From positions 1 to 64,000 of the forward strand of contig CAAGID010000018.1 of the NCBI GenBank assembly GCA_900769815.1: 64,000 nucleotides of DNA. The letters are read 5' to 3'. The DNA is from Clostridia bacterium (lineage in GTDB: Bacteria; Bacillota; Clostridia; Christensenellales; QALW01). This document shows positions 52,376-60,722 of this stretch, piece after piece. The position numbers and the translations under genes are program-made. Numbering within the stretch: position 1 is the first letter of the stretch; every line of letters starts with the position of its first letter. The notes beneath the pieces were generated by a model. The model was not told the DNA's origin, did not search any database, and worked only from the letters and a program-made list of their open reading frames with translations.

Positions 52376-52466
52376 ATATGTGGAACTTTGCTCTCGGTTT
52401 ACACGCATCTCCGGCGGTTTACTGTGAGTAATAGCGTTTACATAAATAAATTAGGAGGAAAGTATA
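52376..52466 (+). promoter_or_regulatory. rpsO leader with 20-nt periodic repeats
   Basis: The approximately 90-nt untranslated leader contains CGGTTTAC at 52395-52402 and 52415-52422 and CGTTTAC at 52435-52441, exactly 20 nt apart. S15 commonly represses its own translation by binding a structured leader; whether these repeats form such a site is inference. An AGGAGG site (52453-52458) precedes the ATG. Confidence 0.4.
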
Positions 52467-52730
52467 ATGGATAAAGCAGTAAAGTCTGAAGTTATTGCAG
52501 CTAATAAGTTGCACGATACTGACACAGGTTCTCCTGAAGTTCAGATCGCTCTTTTGACTGAGCGTATCAACCACCTTAATGAGCATCTTAAGACTCATGC
52601 AAAGGATCACCACAGCCGTCGCGGTCTTTTAACAATGGTTGGTCAGCGTAGAGGTCTTCTTGCTTATCTTAAGGATAAGGATATCGAAAGATACAGAGCT
52701 ATCATTAAGAAGCTTGGCTTAAGAAAGTAA
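52467..52730 (+). CDS. rpsO: 30S ribosomal protein S15
   Basis: An 87-residue primary rRNA-binding protein that recognises the three-way junction of 16S helices 20-22. Family signature TGSPEVQIALLTERINHLNEHLKTH (in parts), HHSRRGLLTMVGQRR and the C-terminal IKKLGLRK. It has its own promoter and a strong terminator. rpsO-pnp is the ancestral pair. Confidence 0.97.
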   Translation: MDKAVKSEVIAANKLHDTDTGSPEVQIALLTERINHLNEHLKTHAKDHHSRRGLLTMVGQRRGLLAYLKDKDIERYRAIIKKLGLRK

Positions 52731-52736
52731 TCATTG

Positions 52737-52767
52737 AAAAGCGGATGTTTTTTAATATCCGCTTTTT
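52737..52767 (+). terminator. Terminator between rpsO and pnp
   Basis: A perfect 10-bp stem (52737-52746 with 52757-52766), ten-base loop and five T. Confidence 0.85.
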
Positions 52768-52834
52768 CTCAATTTTGTTTATTTCACAATTTTTGTGTTT
52801 ATTATATTGTTATTTTATTTTAAGGAGTATATAT

Positions 52835-54955
52835 ATGGAATTTAAGCAGTTTAAAACGACATATGCCGGCAGAGAACTTACTATTGAAACCGGCAAGTAC
52901 TGCGGACAGACAAACGGTTCGTGTGTAGTTCGTTGCGGCGATACAGCTGTTATGGTATCGGCAACTATGTCAAAGCAGCCCAGAGAGGGAATGGATTTCT
53001 TCCCCTTGAGCGTAGAATTTGAAGAAAAACAGTATTCAGTTGGTAAAATCCCTGGTGGATATATCCGTCGTGAGGGTAGAGCAAGTGAGAAAGCAATTCT
53101 TACTTCACGTCTTATCGATAGACCTATCCGTCCGCTTTTCCCCAAGGGATTCTTTAATGACGTTCAGGTTGTTGCAACTTGTATGTCCGTTGACATTGAT
53201 AATATGCCTGACGTTCTTGCTATGATTGGTTCATCGTTTGCTCTTACAATGTCAGATATTCCTTTTGCAGGACCTACAGGTTCAGTTACAGTAGGAATGA
53301 TTGGCGAAGAGTATATTCTTAACCCCAATGCAGAACAGAGAAAAGAATCAAGATTACACCTTACAGTTTCAGGCACAAAAGACGCTGTTATGATGGTTGA
53401 AGCAGGCGCAGATGAGGTTTCAGAAGCAGAAATGCTTGAAGGTATCATGGTAGCACATGAAGAAATCAAGAAGATTGTTGCCTGGCAGGAGGAAATTCAG
53501 AAGGAAATCGGTAAAGAAAAGATTCAGATCGAACTTTACCACGTTCCTGAAGATATTGATGCTGCAGTAAGGGAATATGCATACGACAAAATCGTATGGG
53601 TTATGGAAACCTTTGACCGTCACGAACGTGAAGTTCGAGAGGAACAGGTTGAAGCAGAGGTTCAGGAACATTTTGCTGAAATTTTCCCTGAAAAGAAGCG
53701 CGAAATCGGCGATTCGCTTTACTATATCAAGAAAGAAGTTATGCGTAACAAGATTCTTGATCAGGGCGTTCGTCCTGATGGACGTGCTATTGATGAAGTT
53801 CGTCCTATCTGGTGTGAAGTAGGTATGTTCTCACGTACTCACGGTTCAGCAGTATTTACTCGTGGACAGTCACAGGCTATGACAATTACAACATTAGGAC
53901 CTTTAAGTGACGTACAGGAACTTGACGGCATTGATGGCGAAACACAGAAGAGATATATGCACCAGTACAATATGCCCGGTTATGCAACAGGCGAGCCTAA
54001 ACCTCTCCGTGCACCCGGCAGACGTGAAATCGGTCACGGTGCTCTTGCAGAACGTTCGCTCGAACCTGTAATTCCTTCTGAGGAAGAATTCCCTTATGCA
54101 ATCAGAGTTGTTTCTGAAATTGTTTCTTCAAACGGCTCAACCTCAATGGCTTCGGTTTGCGGTTCTACTCTTTCACTTATGGATGCAGGTGTTCCCGTTA
54201 AAGCTCCCGTTGCAGGTGCTGCTATGGGTCTTATTAAGGATACAAGAGAAGGTTCAGATAAAGTTGCTGTTTTAACAGATATTCAGGGTCTTGAAGACTT
54301 CCTTGGCGATATGGACTTTAAGGTTGCAGGTACAAAAGACGGTATCACAGCAATTCAGATGGATATTAAGATTAAGGGTATTGACAAGCCTATTCTTGAA
54401 CGTGCTCTTAAGCAGGCATACGATGCAAGAATGCACATTATGGGCAAGATGATGGAAACTCTTGATGCACCTCGTGCAGAACTTTCGCCCTATGCACCCA
54501 AAACAATGTCCTTCAAGATTGACGTTGATAAGATTCGTGAGGTTATTGGCACCGGTGGTAAAGTTATTAATGGTATTATTGCAGAAACAGGTGTTAAAAT
54601 TGATATCAGCGATGACGGTTCAGTTGTTATTTACGCAGTTGACCAGGCTTCAGGCGACAAAGCCAAGAAGATGATTGATGACATTGTTAAGGAAATTGAA
54701 GTAGGCGAAACTTATTTCGGTACAGTTGTTCGCATAATGGACTTTGGTGCATTCGTTGAACTTCTTCCCGGTAAAGAAGGTCTTTGCAGAATCGGCGAGC
54801 TTGATAACAAGTTTGTTAAGAAGGTTTCTGACGTTGTTGAAGTTGGCGACAAGATAATGGTTCGCGTTATTGAAATCGACGATAAGGGCAGAATTAACCT
54901 TTCGAGAAAAGCGATGCTTCCTAAGGAAGAAAAAACAGAAAAGACTGAAGAATAA
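52835..54955 (+). CDS. pnp: Polyribonucleotide nucleotidyltransferase (PNPase)
   Basis: A 706-residue 3'-5' phosphorolytic exoribonuclease. It has two RNase PH domains joined by a helical domain, the catalytic region of the second (SNGSTSMASVCGS), KH domain (IGTGGKVINGI) and C-terminal S1 domain (GTVVRIMDFGAFVELLPG, in parts). ATG 52835 follows AAGGAG; the longer open frame from 52745 would start in the terminator and gives a hydrophobic, non-conserved stretch. A terminator follows. Confidence 0.96.
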   Translation: MEFKQFKTTYAGRELTIETGKYCGQTNGSCVVRCGDTAVMVSATMSKQPREGMDFFPLSVEFEEKQYSVGKIPGGYIRREGRASEKAILTSRLIDRPIRPLFPKGFFNDVQVVATCMSVDIDNMPDVLAMIGSSFALTMSDIPFAGPTGSVTVGMIGEEYILNPNAEQRKESRLHLTVSGTKDAVMMVEAGADEVSEAEMLEGIMVAHEEIKKIVAWQEEIQKEIGKEKIQIELYHVPEDIDAAVREYAYDKIVWVMETFDRHEREVREEQVEAEVQEHFAEIFPEKKREIGDSLYYIKKEVMRNKILDQGVRPDGRAIDEVRPIWCEVGMFSRTHGSAVFTRGQSQAMTITTLGPLSDVQELDGIDGETQKRYMHQYNMPGYATGEPKPLRAPGRREIGHGALAERSLEPVIPSEEEFPYAIRVVSEIVSSNGSTSMASVCGSTLSLMDAGVPVKAPVAGAAMGLIKDTREGSDKVAVLTDIQGLEDFLGDMDFKVAGTKDGITAIQMDIKIKGIDKPILERALKQAYDARMHIMGKMMETLDAPRAELSPYAPKTMSFKIDVDKIREVIGTGGKVINGIIAETGVKIDISDDGSVVIYAVDQASGDKAKKMIDDIVKEIEVGETYFGTVVRIMDFGAFVELLPGKEGLCRIGELDNKFVKKVSDVVEVGDKIMVRVIEIDDKGRINLSRKAMLPKEEKTEKTEE

Positions 54956-54959
54956 TTTT

Positions 54960-54996
54960 AAAAAGCCGATTAATGTTTATTTAGTCGGCTTTTTTA
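54960..54996 (+). terminator. Terminator after pnp
   Basis: A 14-bp stem with one G-U (54960-54973 with 54981-54994), seven-base loop and T-run. Confidence 0.9.
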
Positions 54997-55007
54997 TTAA
55001 AAAACGC

Positions 55008-55036
55008 TTGCCAAATATTTGGTAATATGCTATAAT
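55008..55036 (+). promoter_or_regulatory. Promoter for rpsB-tsf with a palindrome in its spacer
   Basis: TTGCCA (55008-55013), a 17-bp spacer and perfect TGcTATAAT (hexamer 55031-55036). CCAAATATTTGG (55011-55022) is a 12-bp perfect palindrome overlapping the -35 end and spacer. The roughly 100-nt leader up to 55140 carries two purine-rich sites (GAGGAGG and AAGGAGG). Confidence 0.78.
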
Positions 55037-55140
55037 TTTAAAGAATTCACACTCGGGTAGTGGGCAATGTGCTTGTTCCTTATAAAAATTGGTTAACGTT
55101 GCAGCGTATCTGAGGAGGAAAAAACAAGGAGGACATAAAA

Positions 55141-55902
55141 ATGTCAGAAAAATCAGTTATCTCAATGAAGGGCTTGCTTGAAGCAGGCGTACACTTCGGT
55201 CACCCCACACGTAGATGGAACCCCAAAATGGCTCCTTACATCTTTACAGAGCGTAACGGCATCTACATCCTTGACCTTCAGAAGACAGTTAAAAAGGTTG
55301 AAGAAGCATATTCTTTCATCTTTGATGTTGCTTCAGCGGGTGGAACAATTCTTTTTGTTGGTACAAAGAAGCAGGCTCAGGAATCAATTGAATCCGAAGC
55401 AAAGCGTTGCGGTATGTACTACGTAAACCAGAGATGGGCAGGCGGTATGCTTACCAACTTTAAGACCATCCGTTCAAGAATTGAAAAACTTAAGAAAATC
55501 GAAAAAATGATTGAAGACGGCACAATGGAACTTCTTCCTAAGAAGGAACAGGCAAAGCTTATGAAAGAAAAAGCAGAGCTTGATGCAAACTTTGGCGGTA
55601 TCCGTGAAATGAATGGTCTTCCCGCTGCAATGTTTGTTGTTGACCCCCGCAAGGAAGCAAATGCTATTCACGAAGCTAAGATTCTTGGTATTCCTGTTGT
55701 TGCTATTGTTGATACAAACTGCGATCCTGATGATGCAGATTATGTAATCCCCGGCAATGATGATGCTATTCGTGCTGTAAAACTTCTTGCTGGCACAATG
55801 GCAAATGCTGTTATCGAGGCAAACAACGGTGAATCATTCGAAGTTGAAGAAACAACTGAAGAAGTAGTTGAAGAAGTTGTAGAAGAAGCAACTGAAGCAT
55901 AA
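55141..55902 (+). CDS. rpsB: 30S ribosomal protein S2
   Basis: A 253-residue S2: LLEAGVHFGHPTRRWNPKM at the start, TILFVGTKKQAQ, RWAGGMLTNFKTI, and VVDPRKEANAIHEA (each read in parts). The C-terminus is a long run of Glu, Val and Thr (EVEETTEEVVEE), an acidic tail seen in several Firmicutes. AAGGAGG eight bases upstream sets the ATG. tsf follows after 17 bases. Confidence 0.97.
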   Translation: MSEKSVISMKGLLEAGVHFGHPTRRWNPKMAPYIFTERNGIYILDLQKTVKKVEEAYSFIFDVASAGGTILFVGTKKQAQESIESEAKRCGMYYVNQRWAGGMLTNFKTIRSRIEKLKKIEKMIEDGTMELLPKKEQAKLMKEKAELDANFGGIREMNGLPAAMFVVDPRKEANAIHEAKILGIPVVAIVDTNCDPDDADYVIPGNDDAIRAVKLLAGTMANAVIEANNGESFEVEETTEEVVEEVVEEATEA

Positions 55903-55919
55903 TTTAGGAGGAAAATACA

Positions 55920-56570
55920 ATGGCAGAAATTACCGCTAAAGCAGTTAATGATTTAAGAATTAAAATGGGCGTTGGCTTAATGGATTGCAAGCGTGCACTT
56001 GTTGAAGCTGACGGTGATGAAGAAAAAGCAATCAAGATTCTTCGCGAAAAAGGTCTTGCTACAGCAGCTAAAAAGCAGTCAAGAATTGCTGCTGAAGGTA
56101 TCGTTGAGAGCTACATTCATATGGGCGGCAAAATCGGCGTTCTTCTTGAAGTGAACTGCGAAACAGACTTTGTTGCAAAGACAGACGCTTTCAAGGCACT
56201 TGTTCATAATATTGCTATGCATATCGCAGCAGCAAATCCTGCATATCTTAACCGTGATGAAGTTCCTGCTGACGTTGTTGAGAAGGAAAAGGAAATCATC
56301 CGCAACCAGGCTCTTAACGAAGGTAAGAAGGAAGCTTTTGTTGATAAGATTATCGAAGGCAGAATTGGTAAATTCTATAAAGAAAACTGTCTTATGGAAC
56401 AGCAGTATATGCTTGATCCTGATCAGACAATTGAATCTCTTGTAACTGAAGCTATTGCAAAAATCGGTGAAAAAATTACAATTCGTCGTTATACACGTTA
56501 TGCAATGGGCGAAGGCTTAGAAAAGAGACAGGATAATTTTGCTGAAGAAGTTATGAGCCAGATGGGCTGA
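55920..56570 (+). CDS. tsf: Elongation factor Ts
   Basis: A 216-residue nucleotide exchange factor for EF-Tu. It has an N-terminal UBA-like domain (VNDLRIKMGVGLMDCKRAL in parts), the TDFVAKTDAF segment that enters EF-Tu, and one core subdomain. It is of the short type (about 200-220 residues), lacking the full second core subdomain of the 290-residue Bacillus and E. coli forms. A terminator follows the stop. Confidence 0.95.
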   Translation: MAEITAKAVNDLRIKMGVGLMDCKRALVEADGDEEKAIKILREKGLATAAKKQSRIAAEGIVESYIHMGGKIGVLLEVNCETDFVAKTDAFKALVHNIAMHIAAANPAYLNRDEVPADVVEKEKEIIRNQALNEGKKEAFVDKIIEGRIGKFYKENCLMEQQYMLDPDQTIESLVTEAIAKIGEKITIRRYTRYAMGEGLEKRQDNFAEEVMSQMG

Positions 56571-56580
56571 TAGAAAATTT

Positions 56581-56607
56581 AGGAACACTTTTAGTGTTCC
56601 TTTTTTT
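56581..56607 (+). terminator. Terminator after tsf
   Basis: A perfect 9-bp stem (56581-56589 with 56593-56601), TTT loop and T-run; partial read-through into pyrH is expected, since no clear promoter separates them. Confidence 0.88.
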
Positions 56608-56624
56608 AAGTACGGAGGTTTTAT

Positions 56625-57347
56625 ATGGCATATAAAAGAGTTTTGCTTAAATTAAGCGGTGAAGCATTGGGAGATAATGGCAAAGGTTTTAATTTTGATA
56701 CTGTTGCTCACGTTGCTGAACAGATTTCAAAACTTTCAGATAGCGGAGTAGAAGTAGGTATTGTTATCGGTGCAGGTAATATTTGGCGTGGCAGACAAGG
56801 TAACGATATGGACCGTGTTGCAGCTGACCATATGGGTATGCTTGCAACTATAATTAACTCCATTGCAATGAAAGATGCTATTGAAAAATTCGGTAAAAAA
56901 TGTTATGTAATGACAAGTATTGAAATGGATAGTGTGGCTGAACATTTTTCTGCACGCAGAGCCAAAAAGTATCTTAGTAACGGCGATATATGTATTTTTG
57001 CAGGTGGAACAGGTAGTCCCTTCTTTTCAACGGATACCGCTGCTGCATTAAGAGCGGCTGAAATTTCTGCTGATGCAATTCTTCTTGCTAAAAATATTGA
57101 TGGCGTTTATAACGCAGACCCTAGAAAAGATGAAAATGCAAAGAGATATCAGTCAATTCCCTTTAATCAGGTTCTTGCTGATAGACTTCAGGTTATGGAT
57201 AGCACGGCAACTGCTATTTGTATGGATAACAATATTCCCGTAATAGTTTTTGCATTAAATGAGAAAGATAGTATAAGCAGAGTTTCTTCGGGCGAAGCAC
57301 TCGGAACTGTCGTGAAAAACGATATTGAAACGATTTTTTATAATTAA
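56625..57347 (+). CDS. pyrH: UMP kinase
   Basis: A 240-residue amino-acid-kinase-fold enzyme that converts UMP to UDP. It has KLSGEALG, GAGNIWRGRQG, FAGGTGSPFFSTDTAAALRA (in parts) and the KNIDGVYNADP loop. A CGGAGG site sets the ATG. It is followed by a terminator and an independent promoter for frr. Confidence 0.96.
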   Translation: MAYKRVLLKLSGEALGDNGKGFNFDTVAHVAEQISKLSDSGVEVGIVIGAGNIWRGRQGNDMDRVAADHMGMLATIINSIAMKDAIEKFGKKCYVMTSIEMDSVAEHFSARRAKKYLSNGDICIFAGGTGSPFFSTDTAAALRAAEISADAILLAKNIDGVYNADPRKDENAKRYQSIPFNQVLADRLQVMDSTATAICMDNNIPVIVFALNEKDSISRVSSGEALGTVVKNDIETIFYN

Positions 57348-57371
57348 ATATTTATTTATGTAAAAAAATTC

Positions 57372-57400
57372 AAAAAAGATGCAATTATGCATCTTTTTTT
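57372..57400 (+). terminator. Terminator after pyrH
   Basis: A perfect 12-bp stem (57372-57383 with 57388-57399), four-base loop and T-run. Confidence 0.88.
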
Positions 57401-57401
57401 C

Positions 57402-57430
57402 TTGAAAAAAAGTCCATTATTTGGTATTAT
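57402..57430 (+). promoter_or_regulatory. Promoter for frr-uppS-cdsA-dxr-rseP-ispG
   Basis: TTGAAA (57402-57407), a 17-bp spacer and TGgTATTAT (hexamer 57425-57430), immediately after the pyrH terminator. Confidence 0.72.
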
Positions 57431-57470
57431 ATATATAAGATTAAAATATATTATTTTCGGAGGATTTTTT

Positions 57471-58040
57471 ATGGCAAATGAATTTGTAATGGAAGTCGAA
57501 ATGCTCAGTGAAGAAAAAATGACTAAAACTGTTAACGTTCTTAAGGATAATTTAGGCTCAATTCGTGCAGGAAGGGCAAACCCCAAAGTTCTTGATAAAG
57601 TTCTTGTTGAATATTATGGAACAATGTCTCCCATTGTGCAAGTTGCAAACGTTTCCGTTCCCGAACCTCGTATTTTAATGATTTCACCTTGGGATGGTTC
57701 AATGATTGATCCCATTTGTAAGGCTATTCAGATGTCTGATCTTGGAATCAACCCTAATACAGATGGTAAGGTTATTCGTCTTATTTTCCCTGAACTTAAC
57801 GAAGAAAGACGTCTTGAACTTACAAAACAGGTTAAAAAGTATGCAGAGGATGCTAAAGTTGCTATTCGTTCTATTCGTCGCGATGCAATTGACCAGTATA
57901 AAAAACTTAAAAAAGATTCTCAAATTACTGAGGATGATGAAAAGCGTGCAGGCGATTCAATGCAGAAGATGACTGATAAATTTATAAATAACATTGATGC
58001 AGTTTCACATGATAAGGAAAAGGAATTGCTTTCAATCTAA
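57471..58040 (+). CDS. frr: Ribosome recycling factor
   Basis: A 189-residue tRNA-shaped protein that splits post-termination ribosomes with EF-G. It has SIRAGRANPKVLDKV, VPEPRILMISPWD, DGKVIRLIFPELNEERR and the C-terminal coiled segment. ATG 57471 follows CGGAGG; longer upstream frames run through the promoter and are rejected. Confidence 0.96.
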   Translation: MANEFVMEVEMLSEEKMTKTVNVLKDNLGSIRAGRANPKVLDKVLVEYYGTMSPIVQVANVSVPEPRILMISPWDGSMIDPICKAIQMSDLGINPNTDGKVIRLIFPELNEERRLELTKQVKKYAEDAKVAIRSIRRDAIDQYKKLKKDSQITEDDEKRAGDSMQKMTDKFINNIDAVSHDKEKELLSI

Positions 58041-58051
58041 TAAGGTGTATT

Positions 58052-58741
58052 ATGGAAAAAATGTCATTGCCAAAGCATGTTGCTATTATAATGGATGGTA
58101 ATGGAAGATGGGCAAAAAAACGTGGGTTACCCCGTAGTTTTGGTCATAAAGTTGGCACAGAAAATGTACGCAAAATCGTTAAATACTGTTCTAAAAAAGA
58201 TATTGGGTATTTAACGGTTTATGCATTTTCAACTGAAAATTTTAAACGTCCGCAGGATGAAGTTTCAACTTTGATGAAGCTTTTGATTGAATATTTCAAT
58301 AAAGAAACCGAAGAATTAAGGAAGAATGGTGTTCGCCTTAATGTTATCGGAGATATTTCTTGTTTTCCTTCCGCGGTGCAAGAGGCTATAGCGAATGGTA
58401 TAGAAAAAACAAAAGAATGTACAAAGCTTGTTTTTACAATTGCTCTTGCTTACGGGGCACGTGCTGAAATGGTAAAAGCCGTTAAAGATATTATTGCAAG
58501 CGGAGTTAAAGAAATTAACGAAGAAACAATTTCGGATTATTTATATACTTTTGACTTACCTGACCCTGACCTTATAATAAGAACAAGCGGAGAAGAAAGA
58601 TTATCAAATTTTCTCTTATATCAGGCAGCATATTCAGAATTCTATTTTACCGACGTGTTGTGGCCGGATTTTGATGAAAATGAGTTTGATAAAGCATTAG
58701 AAGAGTACTCAAGACGTAACAGACGTTACGGAGGTGTGTAA
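58052..58741 (+). CDS. uppS: Isoprenyl transferase (undecaprenyl diphosphate synthase)
   Basis: A 229-residue cis-prenyltransferase that makes the C55 lipid carrier for cell-wall subunits. It has MDGNGRWAKKRGLPRSFGH (catalytic Asp), YAFSTENFKRP, and DPDLIIRTSGEERLSNFLL (each in parts). The farnesyl primer would come from IspA (22578). It overlaps the cdsA ribosome binding site. Confidence 0.96.
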   Translation: MEKMSLPKHVAIIMDGNGRWAKKRGLPRSFGHKVGTENVRKIVKYCSKKDIGYLTVYAFSTENFKRPQDEVSTLMKLLIEYFNKETEELRKNGVRLNVIGDISCFPSAVQEAIANGIEKTKECTKLVFTIALAYGARAEMVKAVKDIIASGVKEINEETISDYLYTFDLPDPDLIIRTSGEERLSNFLLYQAAYSEFYFTDVLWPDFDENEFDKALEEYSRRNRRYGGV

Positions 58742-58742
58742 T

Positions 58743-59585
58743 ATGGAGCTTTTGAAACGCGTTATAAGTGCGGCAATTCTTATATCCATTTTGGTAGTGT
58801 TTATTATTCTTGGCGGATATTATATGGTTGTATTAGCGGCAATTGTTGCTGTTCTTATGATGTTTGACGTGACAGGTGTATTAAAAAAAGGCGAACTCAA
58901 ACCTCAAAGAATCGTACTTTTATTGACTTCTTTGGCTATTGTGCCTGCCGTTATGTTTAAGCAGATGACGGGATACTTTTTACTTGTTGCCGCAGCATTT
59001 TCTGTTATGACCGTTTGCGTTATATTCAGTAAAAAACCGGATTTTAAGTCACTAATTAGCAGTTTTTTTGCTCTTGTTTATCCATTAATGCCTGCCACTT
59101 TACTTGTTTATTTAACTGTACGAGATGTGGTTAATAGCAATAGGATAGGTATTATTTTATGTGTAGGTGCTGTTCTTTGTGCAGCACTTTCTGATACATT
59201 TGCTTATTTTTTTGGTAAGTTCTTTGGCAAAAGGAAGTTATGCCCTCAGATAAGCCCCAAAAAGACTATTGTCGGTTCTGTTGCATCATTCTTTGGCGGT
59301 GCGGTAGGTGGTGTTATTATGGGCTTGTTTTTGGCTGAAGCACTAGCAAAAGAGCCTGTTAACGCAATCGAATTATTAGATTGGATTATTTTAGGTATTG
59401 CTTGTGGCGGATTCTCACAGATCGGTGATTTAACTGCAAGTATGCTTAAACGTTACTGTAATGTTAAGGATTACGGAAATTACATACCCGGGCATGGTGG
59501 AATTATGGATAGAATGGATAGCATAATCACTTGTCTGATCGCTATTGTAGTTTATTTACAAATTTTTATACCGGAGTTATTATGA
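58743..59585 (+). CDS. cdsA: Phosphatidate cytidylyltransferase
   Basis: A 280-residue membrane enzyme with about eight helices that makes CDP-diacylglycerol from phosphatidate and CTP. The C-terminal signature is present (QIGDLTASMLKR, then GHGGIMDRMDS). ATG 58743 is selected since GGAGG is eight bases upstream; the GTG at 58734 lies on that site. It overlaps dxr by four bases. Confidence 0.95.
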   Translation: MELLKRVISAAILISILVVFIILGGYYMVVLAAIVAVLMMFDVTGVLKKGELKPQRIVLLLTSLAIVPAVMFKQMTGYFLLVAAAFSVMTVCVIFSKKPDFKSLISSFFALVYPLMPATLLVYLTVRDVVNSNRIGIILCVGAVLCAALSDTFAYFFGKFFGKRKLCPQISPKKTIVGSVASFFGGAVGGVIMGLFLAEALAKEPVNAIELLDWIILGIACGGFSQIGDLTASMLKRYCNVKDYGNYIPGHGGIMDRMDSIITCLIAIVVYLQIFIPELL

Positions 59586-60721
59586 AAAATATAGCTATAT
59601 TAGGTTCAACCGGATCTATAGGAACGCAAGCACTTGAGATTGTGCGTATGTATCCGGACAGATTTAAAGTTGTAGGCATTGCCGCTAAGAGCAATGCTGA
59701 ACTTTTATTAAAGCAAATTATTGAATTTAAGCCTGCTTTAGCGTCAATTGAGGATGAGAAGGCATATGAATCGATTAAAGACTGTATTCCTTGTGATACA
59801 GCCCTTATTTGCGGAAAAGAAGGGCTTACTGAAATAGCACAGATGGAAGAAGCCGATATCTTGCTTGTCGCTGTTGTCGGTATTGCAGGATTACCTGCGG
59901 TTGTAAGCGGTTTAAAAGCAAATAAGAAAATTGCTTTAGCTAACAAAGAAGCACTTGTTACCGGTGGTAAAATAGTAACAGACCTTGTTAAAGCCAATAA
60001 TGATATTATTTATCCTGTTGACAGTGAACATTCAGCAATTTTTCAATGCTTACAGGGCAAAGCACAGAATATCAGAAATATTATTTTAACTGCATCAGGA
60101 GGTCCTTTTAAAAATTATTCAAAAGAACAGCTTAATTCAGTTACCGCTACTGATGCCTTAAAACATCCTACGTGGAATATGGGTAAAAAAATAACCATCG
60201 ACTGTTCGACGTTGATGAATAAAGGTCTTGAAGTTATTGAGGCACGATGGCTTTTTGATGTTTCGGTTGATAAAATTCATCCAATAATTCATCCTGAAAG
60301 CGTAGTCCATTCAGCTGTGGAATTTGAAGATGGTGCAGTAATTGCACAAATGGGCGAGCCTGATATGAAATTACCTATAATGTATGCTTTTGAATATCCT
60401 GAAAGAGTATATTCGGGGGCAGGATTTTTAGATCTTGCTAAAAGAGGAAAGCTTACCTTTTTTGAACCTGATTATGAAAAATTTCCGTGCTTAAAATTAG
60501 CCTTTGAAGCAATACGTATGGACGGAAATGTTCCTTGTGCATTGAACGCCGCAAACGAAGTGGCAGTTGATTTGTTTTTAAAGGAAAAAATTTCGTTTAA
60601 TGATATTCCAAGAATTATTGAGCATACTATCTTTAATGTCGATATTATTAAGGAACCGACAATTGATGATATATATCAAACAGATTTATTTATAAGAGAA
60701 AAAGTAATCTCGGAGGTTTAG
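59582..60721 (+). CDS. dxr: 1-deoxy-D-xylulose-5-phosphate reductoisomerase
   Basis: A 379-residue NADPH enzyme for the second MEP-pathway step. It has the Rossmann start AILGSTGSIGTQAL, LANKEALVTGG, DSEHSAIFQCLQG, and SVVHSAVEFEDGA. ATG 59582 follows CCGGAG; an earlier in-frame start lies deep within cdsA. Together with dxs and ispG it shows that this organism uses the MEP route. Confidence 0.96.
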   Translation: MKNIAILGSTGSIGTQALEIVRMYPDRFKVVGIAAKSNAELLLKQIIEFKPALASIEDEKAYESIKDCIPCDTALICGKEGLTEIAQMEEADILLVAVVGIAGLPAVVSGLKANKKIALANKEALVTGGKIVTDLVKANNDIIYPVDSEHSAIFQCLQGKAQNIRNIILTASGGPFKNYSKEQLNSVTATDALKHPTWNMGKKITIDCSTLMNKGLEVIEARWLFDVSVDKIHPIIHPESVVHSAVEFEDGAVIAQMGEPDMKLPIMYAFEYPERVYSGAGFLDLAKRGKLTFFEPDYEKFPCLKLAFEAIRMDGNVPCALNAANEVAVDLFLKEKISFNDIPRIIEHTIFNVDIIKEPTIDDIYQTDLFIREKVISEV

Positions 60722-60722
60722 T

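Noticed and set aside
52745..52834. 30-residue N-terminal extension of PNPase
   Set aside because: Begins inside the rpsO terminator, is hydrophobic and not conserved; AAGGAG and ATG at 52835 give the standard N-terminus.
59566..59997. 143-codon open frame on the - strand within dxr
   Set aside because: Antisense of the dxr Rossmann domain; no supporting start signals.
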